Source: DASXAQ01 sp036406615
Lineage (GTDB): Bacteria; Actinomycetota; UBA4738
DNA length: 40,612 nt
Assembly (NCBI GenBank): GCA_036406615.1
Contig: DASXAQ010000089.1
Coordinates: forward strand, 1 to 40,612
Direction: 5' to 3'
Shown here: in pieces, positions 24,482-32,125 of the stretch
Layout: every line of letters begins with the position of its first letter
Position numbering within the stretch: the first letter of the stretch is position 1
Translations under genes and position numbers: made by a program
The notes under the pieces: model-generated
Seen by the model: the letters and a program-made list of their open reading frames with translations, nothing else
Database searches by the model: none
Told to the model about the DNA's origin: nothing

Positions 24482-25647
24482 CGTCGAAGAAGCGACGGCG
24501 ACGTTCGTCCGGCGCCAGGGGCGGCGCCTCGTCCGGCGGCGCCGCCCAGGGCCGATCGGGTTCGGGAAGCGCCGCGCCGCCGCGGGGGACCGCCAAGGGC
24601 CGGAGCAGCTCCCAACGGGCGCGGTCGGGTTCGTCGAGCGGGGGACGCAGCGGCGCGGGACGCGCACGCGAGTCGACGAACCGCCGCGCGCGCGAGCAGG
24701 AGCCGCCCGTCCGTCGCGGGCTGTTCGGGGGGCCGTCGCCGGTCGTCGGGGCGGTCCAGCCGCCGTTCGGCCTCTCGGTGGCGCGCGGGCTCACCGTCGT
24801 TGGGTCCTCGCCGTCGATGCTGGCCTCGGCATTCCTCGCGGTCCTGCTGATGTGGATCGGCGCGGCGGCGGTCACCGCCGCTGCCGGGATCGCACTGCTG
24901 CCCACGGCGATGGCGTGGTACCTGGCCCTGCCGCCGATCCATTCGCTCATCGACCTGCCAATCGTGCAGGCAGCCGGCTTCTCGTCGCCGCTCGGCGGCC
25001 TGGCCGCCGGCGTGGTGCTGATCCTGTTTCGTACCGCCACCATGGCGTTCTGGTGCGCGCTCGCGGCGTGGTTGCTTCGCGGCGGCGCCGAGCGGCACGG
25101 CGCGGCGGCCGCGGGCCGAACGATGGCCGCACGGTTCTGGCGGCTGGCCGCGATCGAGGCCGCGTTCGTCGCGCTGGAGCTGATCGTGTCGGTCGCGGTG
25201 ATCCTGCTCGGCCCCTCGATCGGCTATCTGTTGTTCATCGCCGCGCTGCTGTTCGGCGTCTACTTCCTGGTGTTCGCCCCGATCATCGCGACGTTGGAAC
25301 AGGTCCGGCCGCGCGAGGCGTTTCGACTTTCCTTGCGGGCGGCCCGCCTGCCGGGGCAGTCGCACGCCTTGCTCGTGTCCGCGTACCTGTTGCTGACGGT
25401 CTTCCTGCCCCTGGGGGCGCCCATCGGGCGCGTGATCCGCGCCACGCCCGACGTACGCATCTGGGTGTTCGCGCTGCTGATCGGGTTCCTGCAGGTGGCG
25501 GCCCTGTCGGCGTTCGTGTTCCGGTGGCTGTCGGTGCGCGAGGCCGTCCTGGAAAGCGTCGACGTCGACCCGGAGGCGTCCCCGGTCGCCGCCGCGGTGC
25601 CCGCCATCTCCGAGCTCGACGAGGACCTGCAAACCGACCGGGCCTGA
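24478..25647 (+). CDS. Polytopic membrane protein with basic Ser/Arg/Gly-rich N-terminus
   Basis: 389 aa, family not recognised. GTG 24478 overlaps the previous stop (GTGA) and has GAGGAGG upstream. Residues 1-78 are extremely rich in Arg, Ser and Gly (KKRRRRSSGARGG, then repeated SGS/RSG) and probably disordered in the cytoplasm. About six hydrophobic segments follow, for example MLASAFLAVLLMWIGAAAV, SPLGGLAAGVVLILF, FVALELIVSVAVILLG, GYLLFIAALLFGVYFLVFA, ALLVSAYLLLTVFLPLG and WVFALLIGFLQVAALSAF. The tail is acidic (SELDEDLQTD). The basic domain could bind nucleic acid, phospholipid or the acidic tail of its neighbour; this is inference. Confidence 0.75.
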   Translation: MTSKKRRRRSSGARGGASSGGAAQGRSGSGSAAPPRGTAKGRSSSQRARSGSSSGGRSGAGRARESTNRRAREQEPPVRRGLFGGPSPVVGAVQPPFGLSVARGLTVVGSSPSMLASAFLAVLLMWIGAAAVTAAAGIALLPTAMAWYLALPPIHSLIDLPIVQAAGFSSPLGGLAAGVVLILFRTATMAFWCALAAWLLRGGAERHGAAAAGRTMAARFWRLAAIEAAFVALELIVSVAVILLGPSIGYLLFIAALLFGVYFLVFAPIIATLEQVRPREAFRLSLRAARLPGQSHALLVSAYLLLTVFLPLGAPIGRVIRATPDVRIWVFALLIGFLQVAALSAFVFRWLSVREAVLESVDVDPEASPVAAAVPAISELDEDLQTDRA

Positions 25648-25703
25648 CTCGCCCCTGGGAGAGCTCTGCCCTTCCCCTCGGATGCCCTGACCGGCGCCTT
25701 TGC

Positions 25704-25709
25704 TACACT
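25704..25709 (+). promoter_or_regulatory. Extended -10 promoter TGCTACACT of rpsB
   Basis: TACACT preceded by TGC forms an extended -10. Transcription would start near 25716, leaving a leader of about 137 nt before rpsB. No good -35 is seen at 16-18 nt upstream, which fits extended -10 promoters. Confidence 0.6.
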
Positions 25710-25715
25710 CCCAAG

Positions 25716-25732
25716 GCCCCGTTCTGCGGGGC
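25716..25732 (+). promoter_or_regulatory. 5' hairpin of the rpsB leader
   Basis: GCCCCG-TTCTG-CGGGGC is a perfect 6-bp stem with a 5-nt loop exactly at the predicted transcript start. The remaining leader to 25839 is GC-rich with further possible pairing (for example GGGGTCCCC) and no other gene. Ribosomal protein leaders often bind their own product, so this may be autoregulatory. Confidence 0.4.
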
Positions 25733-25839
25733 ACCCAAATACACACGGCCGTGGATTCGGCCCGGGGTCCCCTTCCGCGCGACGATCGAGCGGCCGGGGC
25801 CGGGGCGAAGTCGAAGCGGCCGGAGGACACCAACCGAAC

Positions 25840-25845
25840 AGGAGG
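25840..25845 (+). promoter_or_regulatory. Ribosome binding site deciding the rpsB TTG start
   Basis: AGGAGG lies 7 nt before TTG 25853. This consensus site and the product start (MPVVTRRELLEAGVHFGHQ) fix TTG as the initiation codon rather than any upstream in-frame codon. Confidence 0.85.
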
Positions 25846-25852
25846 TACCGAG

Positions 25853-26923
25853 TTGCCCGTCGTCACCAGGCGGGAGCTTCTCGAAGCCGGCGTCCACTTC
25901 GGCCACCAGACGCGTCGGTGGAACCCGAAGATGCGCCGGTTCATCTTCGGGGAGCGTTCCGGCATCTACATCATCGATCTCGAACAGACGCTCACGGGGA
26001 TCGAAGGCGCGTACGACTTCCTCACCGACGTAGGCCGGCGCAACGGGTCGGTGCTGTTCGTCGGCACGAAGAAGCAGGCTCAGGAGGTCGTGGCCGAGCA
26101 GGCGCAGCGCGTCGGCATGCCGTACGTCAACACGCGCTGGCTGGGCGGCATGCTGACGAACTTCCAGACGATCGTCCGACGGCTGAAGCGTCTCAAGGAC
26201 CTTCGCGAGATGGAGCGCTCGGGCGTGCTGGAGTTCCTCCCGAAGAAGGAGGTGCTGCGGCTGCGCCACGAGCAGGCGAAGCTCGAACGCAACCTGTCCG
26301 GGCTGGCGGAGATGGACCGGCTGCCCGACGCTGTGTTCGTGATCGACACGAAGAAGGAGCACATCGCGGTGACCGAGGCGCGCAAGCTCGGGATCCCGGT
26401 GATCGCGATCGTGGACACGAACTGCGACCCGGACGAGGTCGACTACGCCATCCCGGGCAACGACGACGCGATCCGGTCGTGCCGGCTGGTGGCAAAGATC
26501 GTCGCCGACGCCCTCCAGGAGGGCCAGTACATGGCGTATCAGGGCATGAAGGAGCGGTTGGCGGAGCCCGAGATCGAGCAGGAGCCGGTCGAGGCGGCCC
26601 CGGTGCCCGACGCCGAGGACGACCGCCCCCGCGTGGAACTCTCTGCGGAGGAAGCCGCGTGGATGGGTGCCGAAGTCGAACCGGCCGAGCCGGGCGCCGA
26701 GGTTGAGCCGGAGCCGGACGCCGAATCGTCGCCCGATGCCGCGGCCTCACCGTCGACCGGATCCGAGAGCGCAGGTCCCGCGCCCGCGGGAGCGCCCGAG
26801 GCGTCCGACGGCTCGTCCGGCGCGGACGGCGACGGCCCGGGGCCGGCCGACGAGAAGGCGACCGAGGCGACTGAGGCGACCGAGGCGACCGAGGAGGCCG
26901 AGTCGCGGCAGGAGGCTCGATGA
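25853..26923 (+). CDS. rpsB: 30S ribosomal protein uS2 with long acidic tail
   Basis: 356 aa from a TTG start fixed by AGGAGG. Residues 1 to about 235 are a normal uS2 (GVHFGHQTRRWNPKM, FVGTKKQAQEVV, YVNTRWLGGMLTNF, DRLPDAVFVIDTKKE, VDTNCDPDEVDYAIPGND). The remaining 120 residues are an acidic Pro/Ala/Ser/Glu/Asp tail ending in ATEATEATEATEE. Actinobacterial uS2 often has a shorter tail. The tail contains SAEEAAWM, similar to two motifs in CdsA downstream. The stop overlaps the tsf ATG. Confidence 0.96.
   Translation: MPVVTRRELLEAGVHFGHQTRRWNPKMRRFIFGERSGIYIIDLEQTLTGIEGAYDFLTDVGRRNGSVLFVGTKKQAQEVVAEQAQRVGMPYVNTRWLGGMLTNFQTIVRRLKRLKDLREMERSGVLEFLPKKEVLRLRHEQAKLERNLSGLAEMDRLPDAVFVIDTKKEHIAVTEARKLGIPVIAIVDTNCDPDEVDYAIPGNDDAIRSCRLVAKIVADALQEGQYMAYQGMKERLAEPEIEQEPVEAAPVPDAEDDRPRVELSAEEAAWMGAEVEPAEPGAEVEPEPDAESSPDAAASPSTGSESAGPAPAGAPEASDGSSGADGDGPGPADEKATEATEATEATEEAESRQEAR
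26858..26893 (+). repeat. Four tandem 9-bp repeats in the rpsB 3' end
   Basis: GCGAC(C/T)GAG is repeated four times in frame, coding Ala-Thr-Glu x4 in the uS2 tail. Such a short in-frame repeat can vary in copy number without disrupting the gene. Confidence 0.85.
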
Positions 26924-27525
26924 GCGGCGAGATCTCGGCGGCGCTCGTCAAGCAGCTTCGCGAGATGACCGGTGCCGGCATGATGGACTGCAAGCAGGCG
27001 CTCGTGGACGCGGACGGCGACCTCGACCGCGCGCAGGAGATCCTTCGCGAGAAGGGCCTCGCCGGAGTGCAGAAGCGCGAGGGCCGCACGGCGGGCGAAG
27101 GCGTCGTCGAGTCCTACATCCACGGGGAGGGCCGCATCGGCGTGCTGGTCGAGGTCAACTGCGAGACCGACTTCGTCGGGCGCACGGAGGAGTTCCGCAC
27201 GCTCGCGCGCGAGATCGCGATGCAGGTGGCCGCGCAGTCGCCGAGGTGGGTCACGCGCGACGACGTGCCGGCCGACGTCGTCGAGGGGGAGCGCAAGATC
27301 TACGCCGAACGCGCGCGCCAGATGGGCAAGCCGGAGAACGTCCTTGACCGGATCGTCGACGGCATGGTCGAGGCGTTCTACAGGGAGACCGTGCTGCTCG
27401 ACCAGCCCTACATCCGCGAGGGGGACCGCACCGTCGGGGACCTGGTCAAAGAGGTCGCGGCCAAGGTCGGGGAGAACGTCATCGTGCGCCGGTTCGCGCG
27501 GTTCGAGCTGGGCAAGGAGGGCTGA
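26920..27525 (+). CDS. tsf: Elongation factor Ts, short form
   Basis: Nucleotide exchange factor for EF-Tu. The N-terminal UBA domain contains LREMTGAGMMDCKQAL, and the core signature NCETDFVGR is present. At 201 aa it is far shorter than Mycobacterium EF-Ts (about 270), resembling the compact Thermus-type factor with one core half. No frameshift is evident; the C-terminus (VIVRRFARFELGKE) is a normal EF-Ts end, so the shortness is internal. The ATG overlaps the rpsB stop (ATGA), with AGGAGG at 26910-26915. Confidence 0.95.
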   Translation: MSGEISAALVKQLREMTGAGMMDCKQALVDADGDLDRAQEILREKGLAGVQKREGRTAGEGVVESYIHGEGRIGVLVEVNCETDFVGRTEEFRTLAREIAMQVAAQSPRWVTRDDVPADVVEGERKIYAERARQMGKPENVLDRIVDGMVEAFYRETVLLDQPYIREGDRTVGDLVKEVAAKVGENVIVRRFARFELGKEG

Positions 27526-27532
27526 ACCGCCC

Positions 27533-28282
27533 ATGGATGCCCTCGGGGAGGAGCCGGGCGAGCGCCCGCCCATCTACCGTCGCGTCCTGCTGAAGCTTTC
27601 GGGCGAGGCCTTCTCGCCGAACGGCGCCGAGTTCGGGATCTCCGCCAAGTCCACGCGTTCGATCGCCTCCCAGCTCCGCGACGTGCAGGCGCTCGGGACC
27701 CAGGTGGCGGTCGTCGTCGGCGGCGGCAACATCTGGCGGGGCAGGCAGGCGCCCGACATGGATCGCAGCCGCGCCGACTACATCGGGATGCTGGCTACCG
27801 TCATGAACGCGCTGGCCCTGCAGGACGCCCTGGAGAACCTCGGCGTCACGACACGCGTCCAGACGGCGATCCAGATGGCCCAGATCGCGGAGCCGTACAT
27901 CCCCCTGCGCGCGATCCGCCACCTCGAACGCGGCCGCGTGGTGGTGTTCGCGGCCGGCATGGGCGCCCCGTACTTCTCCACCGATACCACCGCGGCGCAG
28001 CGCGCCCTGGAGATCAAGGCAGAGGCCATCCTGAAGGGCACCAAGGTCGACGGCGTCTACGACTCCGACCCCAAGATCAACCCCGACGCGGTTCGATTCG
28101 ACTCGCTCGAATACATGGACGTGCTCCGATGGGGCCTGGCCGTCATGGACGCCACCGCCATCTCCCTGTGTATGGAGAATCGCCTGCCGATCGTCGTGTT
28201 CGATCTCCAGCAGGAAGGCAACATCCGGCGGGCGGTCATGGGCGAACACATCGGGACGCTGGTCCACTCGGCGGCCGGCTGA
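27533..28282 (+). CDS. pyrH: Uridylate kinase
   Basis: UMP kinase of the amino-acid-kinase fold. 249 aa from ATG 27533. Motifs: RVLLKLSGEAF (phosphate loop), VVVGGGNIWRGR, DYIGMLATVMNALALQ, GMGAPYFSTDTTAAQRA and GTKVDGVYDSDPK. GGAGG about 11 nt upstream. The rpsB-tsf-pyrH-frr order is universal in bacteria. Confidence 0.97.
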   Translation: MDALGEEPGERPPIYRRVLLKLSGEAFSPNGAEFGISAKSTRSIASQLRDVQALGTQVAVVVGGGNIWRGRQAPDMDRSRADYIGMLATVMNALALQDALENLGVTTRVQTAIQMAQIAEPYIPLRAIRHLERGRVVVFAAGMGAPYFSTDTTAAQRALEIKAEAILKGTKVDGVYDSDPKINPDAVRFDSLEYMDVLRWGLAVMDATAISLCMENRLPIVVFDLQQEGNIRRAVMGEHIGTLVHSAAG

Positions 28283-28353
28283 CCAGGCCCCGGCCGGCGA
28301 AGCTGCCCCAGGCCACGGGCCGCCCCGGGTGGGAATTCGCGTGCCGGAATGGG

Positions 28354-28359
28354 TAGGCT
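28354..28359 (+). promoter_or_regulatory. Possible -10 element TAGGCT of frr
   Basis: TAGGCT in the 145-nt pyrH-frr gap would give a leader of about 62 nt to GTG 28428. No -35 is evident. The rest of the gap is GC-rich and shows no gene. Confidence 0.35.
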
Positions 28360-28427
28360 CTGCACCGAGCGGGCCCGGGCTCCGCAAGCGCGTGGGCGAT
28401 GAGGGCGGGCCGAAGGGAGACGGCACG

Positions 28428-28988
28428 GTGACGGTCGAGGAGACGCTGCGCGACGCCGAGCACAAGATGCAGGCCGCGACGTCCGTCACGCACGAGGAGC
28501 TGGCCTCCATCCGCAGCGGCCGGGCCAACCCCAAGCTGGTGGACCGAATCGGGGTCGACTACTACGGCACGAAGACGCCTCTGCGGGACCTGGCATCGTT
28601 CTCCGTGCCGGAGCCCCGGCTGCTGGTGATCCAGCCCTTCGACCGCACGGCGATCGGCGCGATGGAGAAGGCGATCATGACCTCGGACCTCGGGCTCACG
28701 CCGTCCAACGACGGCAACGTGATCCGCCTGTCGTTCCCGGCCCTCACGCAGGAGCGCCGCCGCGAATTGGTGAAGCTCGCGAAGGAGCGTGCCGAGGAGG
28801 GGCGGGTCGCCGTGCGCAACGTCCGGCGGCATTCGAAGGACCACATCGAGCGGCTGCAGAAGGAGCACGAGATCTCGGAGGATGACCTCAAGCGCGCGGA
28901 GAAAGAGCTCCAGCGCCTCACCGACCAGTTCGTGGCGGACGTGGATTCGTCGCTCGAACGCAAGGAGCAGGAGCTCATGGAGGTCTAG
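28428..28988 (+). CDS. frr: Ribosome recycling factor
   Basis: Splits post-termination ribosomes with EF-G. 186 aa from GTG 28428, the standard length, with AGGGAG at 28414-28419. Hallmarks: EELASIRSGRANPKLVDRI, YYGTKTPLRDLA, IQPFDRTAIGAMEKAI, RLSFPALTQERR and RNVRRHSKD. The open frame upstream to 28329 lacks family support. Confidence 0.96.
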   Translation: MTVEETLRDAEHKMQAATSVTHEELASIRSGRANPKLVDRIGVDYYGTKTPLRDLASFSVPEPRLLVIQPFDRTAIGAMEKAIMTSDLGLTPSNDGNVIRLSFPALTQERRRELVKLAKERAEEGRVAVRNVRRHSKDHIERLQKEHEISEDDLKRAEKELQRLTDQFVADVDSSLERKEQELMEV

Positions 28989-30740
28989 ATGGCCGGCGAC
29001 GACGAGCGAGACCGCACCACGAAGGAGCCGGCCGAACCGGGCGACGACGTCTTCGACGACCTGGACAAGTTCTTCGCCCCGATCGACGAGGTCGAGTGGC
29101 CGGAGGAGGGCCAGGAGGCATCCGGGGCGGCGCTCGCCGCCGAGGCCGCGGGTCCGGATGACGACGAGGCCGTCGTGAAGGAACCCGAGCCGGCGCCGGT
29201 TGCCGGCGGGCCCGAACCCGAACCCGAGCCGGAGCCCAAACCCGAACCAGAGGTGCCGTCCGCGGAAGAAGCGGCCGGCGTGTTCGTCGAGGCCGAGCGT
29301 CCATCCGAACCCCCCGCCGAGCCGCTGAACGTCACCCCGACCCCGCCGCCGACCGCGGAGATGAGCGGCGAGGACTGGCGGCGACTGCGCGACGTGCTCG
29401 GGGAGGACGACGAGGAGGGCTTCCCCTTCGAGCCGCCGACCGGGCGCGAAGGCCCCGAGGCGGGCGCGCCCTCCGAGTTCGGCGACATCCACGAACACGG
29501 CATCCCATCGGAGGCCCCCGCCGAGGCGGCACTGCCCGGCGACGCCGAGGAGCCGGGGCCGGTCACGTTGGAGGACCTCAAGAAGGCGCCGGCGCAGTAC
29601 TCCGATCTGCCCCAGCCGGATGACGAGGAGGAGCCCCTGTCGGCCGAGGAGGCCGCCGAGGTGTTCATCGGCTCGGGGTTCGAGGACGAGGCCGGCCTGG
29701 GCGAGCCTTCCACCGTCGACGTCGAGGCCGTAGCGGAACGACTGGCCGAAGGGCTTCGAACCGAGGGCGAGGTCTCCTCGACGCCGGCTCGACGCGAGCC
29801 GGAGCCCCACGGCGAGTTCGCCGCCGGCAGCGAGTCGATCGTTCGCATCGGCGACGAGTCGCTCGGCGGCCCGACGTGGGACGAGCCCGCGTCGCGCGGG
29901 GTCGACCTCGAGGAGCCCTCGTCCACGCCGCCCGGCCGCGACGTTCCGGCGGCGATCATCACCGCCGCCGTGCTCGTCGCTGCGGGCCTGCTGGCGATCT
30001 GGTACAGCAAGGCGGCCTTCGCCGTCGTGGCGGGCATCGTGGTGCTGATCGCGCAGGCCGAGCTGTACGCGACGATGCAGCGCCGCGGCTACCAGCCGGC
30101 GACGGCGCTCGGACTGGTGATCGGCGGGCTGTTGCTCGCGGCGGCCTACCTGCGCGGCGAGGCCGGCGCCCTCACGTTCGTGTCGTTCGGCCTCATCCTG
30201 ACCTTCTTCTGGTACATGGCCGCGCACCCGAGGGCGCGCGAGGAGACCCTGAAGAACGTGTCCGCGACGATGCTCGGCGTGGTCTACCTGTCGCTGCTGG
30301 CAAGCTATGCGCTGCTGCTGCTGTCGCTGCCGGGCGGCAAGGCGCTGGTGCTGTCGGTGATCGGGCTCACCGCGCTGTACGACGTGTCGGCGTTCGCCGT
30401 CGGGTCGTTCATGGGCCGGCGGCCCCTGGCGCCCACGATCAGCCCGAAGAAGTCCTGGGAGGGTCTGCTCGGCGCCACGATCGTGACGTTCATCGTGGGG
30501 TTCGCGCTGCTGCCGCAGATCGACCCCATCCGCGGCTCGCTGACGCGGGCGGTCGCGGTCTCGGTCGTGATCGTGATCTTCGCCCCGCTCGGCGACCTCG
30601 CCGAGTCCCTCTTGAAGCGCGACCTCCGGGTCAAGGACATGGGCACGGTGCTCCCGGGCCACGGCGGCGTGCTCGACCGGATCGACTCCATCCTGTTCGT
30701 CGCGCCGGCGGTCTTCTACCTCCTCCGGCTCATCCTGTAG
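28989..30740 (+). CDS. cdsA: Phosphatidate cytidylyltransferase with 315-residue acidic N-terminal extension
   Basis: Makes CDP-diacylglycerol from phosphatidic acid and CTP in the membrane. 583 aa; CdsA is usually about 270-310. The catalytic part runs from about 316 to the end with 7-8 membrane helices and the full signature LGDLAESLLKRDLRVKDMG then LPGHGGVLDRID (about 535-567), plus PKKSWEG. The extension is Glu/Asp/Pro-rich with no membrane segment. It has an ordered-looking start (DVFDDLDKFFAPIDEVEWPE), an EPEP run, and two near-repeats SAEEAAGVFVE (about 91) and SAEEAAEVFIG (about 218). ATG follows the frr stop directly, with GGAGG at 28979-28983. Confidence 0.94.
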   Translation: MAGDDERDRTTKEPAEPGDDVFDDLDKFFAPIDEVEWPEEGQEASGAALAAEAAGPDDDEAVVKEPEPAPVAGGPEPEPEPEPKPEPEVPSAEEAAGVFVEAERPSEPPAEPLNVTPTPPPTAEMSGEDWRRLRDVLGEDDEEGFPFEPPTGREGPEAGAPSEFGDIHEHGIPSEAPAEAALPGDAEEPGPVTLEDLKKAPAQYSDLPQPDDEEEPLSAEEAAEVFIGSGFEDEAGLGEPSTVDVEAVAERLAEGLRTEGEVSSTPARREPEPHGEFAAGSESIVRIGDESLGGPTWDEPASRGVDLEEPSSTPPGRDVPAAIITAAVLVAAGLLAIWYSKAAFAVVAGIVVLIAQAELYATMQRRGYQPATALGLVIGGLLLAAAYLRGEAGALTFVSFGLILTFFWYMAAHPRAREETLKNVSATMLGVVYLSLLASYALLLLSLPGGKALVLSVIGLTALYDVSAFAVGSFMGRRPLAPTISPKKSWEGLLGATIVTFIVGFALLPQIDPIRGSLTRAVAVSVVIVIFAPLGDLAESLLKRDLRVKDMGTVLPGHGGVLDRIDSILFVAPAVFYLLRLIL

Positions 30741-30743
30741 CCG

Positions 30744-30770
30744 GGGCGGCCGCCGCGGCATCGGCCGCCC
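30744..30770 (+). terminator. Strong hairpin after cdsA
   Basis: GGGCGGCCG, a 9-nt loop, then CGGCCGCCC: a perfect 9-bp stem beginning 4 nt after the cdsA stop. There is no T-run, as is common for candidate terminators in GC-rich actinobacteria. It would end the pyrH-frr-cdsA transcript before the dxr promoter. Confidence 0.5.
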
Positions 30771-30843
30771 GTCGGACCCCGCGACGGCGCGGTAGCGCAT
30801 TCGGCCCACTGCGAAAGACCGATCTGCGGCCGCTCGGCTCATC

Positions 30844-30891
30844 TTCCGGCTTCCGGAAGCCGAAACCCAGATGGAAGGAACCGTTCCGGAA
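30844..30891 (+). promoter_or_regulatory. Two TTCCGGAA palindromes upstream of dxr, operator-like
   Basis: CGGCTTCCGGAAGCCG (30847-30862) is a perfect 16-bp palindrome. A second TTCCGGAA stands at 30884-30891, centre to centre 33 bp, about three helical turns. A further TTCCGG half-site lies at 30844. The second site occupies the -35 region of the dxr promoter. This layout fits a dimeric regulator, but no regulator is known from the sequence. Confidence 0.5.
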
Positions 30892-30909
30892 TTTCGGGCA
30901 CGGGAAAGG

Positions 30910-30915
30910 TAACCT
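30910..30915 (+). promoter_or_regulatory. -10 element TAACCT of dxr (leaderless type)
   Basis: TAACCT ends 7 nt before the dxr ATG, ideal for a transcript beginning at or next to the start codon. No Shine-Dalgarno sequence is present. Confidence 0.55.
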
Positions 30916-30922
30916 CTAAGCG

Positions 30923-32089
30923 ATGCGCACCCTGGCCATCCTCGGCTCGACGGGGTCCATCGGGACCCAGGCGCTGGACGTCGTCCGGCGCAACCCGGAC
31001 CGGTTCAAGGTCGTCGGCCTCGCGGCCGCGACCAGCCACGACCTGCTCGTCGGCCAGATCCGCGAGTTCTTGCCGCCGGTCGTGGCGATCGCCGACGAGG
31101 AGGCCGCCGCCGAGATCTCGCGCTCGCTCGGACAGGTGCGCGGCGTCGAGATCCTTGCCGGCACCGAGGCCGCGGAGACGCTGGCGCGCGAACTCGAAGC
31201 CGACATGGCGCTCAACGCCATGGTCGGCGCCGTGGGACTGGCGCCGTCGCTGGCCGCGCTGCAGTCCGGCAAGATCCTGGCCCTCGCCAACAAGGAGTCG
31301 CTGATCATCGGCGGGGAGCTGATCATGGACCTGGTGAAGGGCGAGCCCGACCGGCTCGTTCCCGTCGACTCCGAGCACTCCGCGCTCGCGCAGTGCCTGC
31401 GCGGGGAGCGCAAGGAGGACCTTCGTCGCGTGATCATCACCGCGTCGGGCGGACCGTTCCGCGAGTGGAGCCGGGAGGAACTCGCGAAGGCGTCGGTGAA
31501 GGAGGCGCTCGCGCACCCGACGTGGAGCATGGGCCCGAAGATCACGATCGACTCGGCCACGCTGATGAACAAGGGTCTCGAGGTGATCGAAGCGCACTAC
31601 CTGTTCGGCCTGGACTACCGCGCGATCGACGTGGTCGTGCACCCCGAATCGATCGTGCATGGGATCGCGGAGTTCGCGGACGGCAGCATGATGGCCCAGC
31701 TCGCCGCGCCCGACATGCGCCTGCCGATCCAACTGGCGCTCGGCTTCCCCGACCGGCTGCACACGGGGATCCAGGGACTGGACCTGGCCAAGCTCGGCAA
31801 GCTCACGTTCCAGGAGCTCAACCGCGAGGCCTTCCCCGCGGTGGACCTGTGCTACCAGGCCGGCCAGATGGGACTGACGTACCCGGCCGTCCTCAACGCC
31901 GCCAACGAGGTTGCGGTGATGGCGTTCCTGGAGAGCAAGATCCGGCTGACGACCATCCCGGATGTGGTGGCGGCGGCGGTGGAGGAACACGAGCCCGCCG
32001 AGGTCGTGTCCGTCGTCACGCTGAACCGCGCGGACACGTGGGCGCGCAAGCGCGCCGCGGAGATCATCGAGCAGCGACCCGGCGCCTGA
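30923..32089 (+). CDS. dxr: 1-deoxy-D-xylulose 5-phosphate reductoisomerase
   Basis: Second enzyme of the MEP isoprenoid pathway (DXP to MEP, NADPH-dependent). 388 aa. NADPH-binding GSTGSIGTQALDVV at residues 7-20, then ALANKESLI, the metal/substrate motifs PVDSEHSA and ITASGGPFRE, the flexible loop HPTWSMGPK, and IDSATLMNKGLEVIEAHYLF. With ispG 4 kb downstream, two MEP genes lie in this window. dxr-rseP is a conserved actinobacterial pair. Confidence 0.97.
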   Translation: MRTLAILGSTGSIGTQALDVVRRNPDRFKVVGLAAATSHDLLVGQIREFLPPVVAIADEEAAAEISRSLGQVRGVEILAGTEAAETLARELEADMALNAMVGAVGLAPSLAALQSGKILALANKESLIIGGELIMDLVKGEPDRLVPVDSEHSALAQCLRGERKEDLRRVIITASGGPFREWSREELAKASVKEALAHPTWSMGPKITIDSATLMNKGLEVIEAHYLFGLDYRAIDVVVHPESIVHGIAEFADGSMMAQLAAPDMRLPIQLALGFPDRLHTGIQGLDLAKLGKLTFQELNREAFPAVDLCYQAGQMGLTYPAVLNAANEVAVMAFLESKIRLTTIPDVVAAAVEEHEPAEVVSVVTLNRADTWARKRAAEIIEQRPGA

Positions 32090-32125
32090 CGTTCGCGGCG
32101 AGGCCGTGAGAGCATCGTGAGCTGA

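Noticed and set aside
28289..28425. Possible small gene in the pyrH-frr gap
   Set aside because: The open frame there has no protein-like sequence and no start with a ribosome binding site; promoter and leader explain the space.
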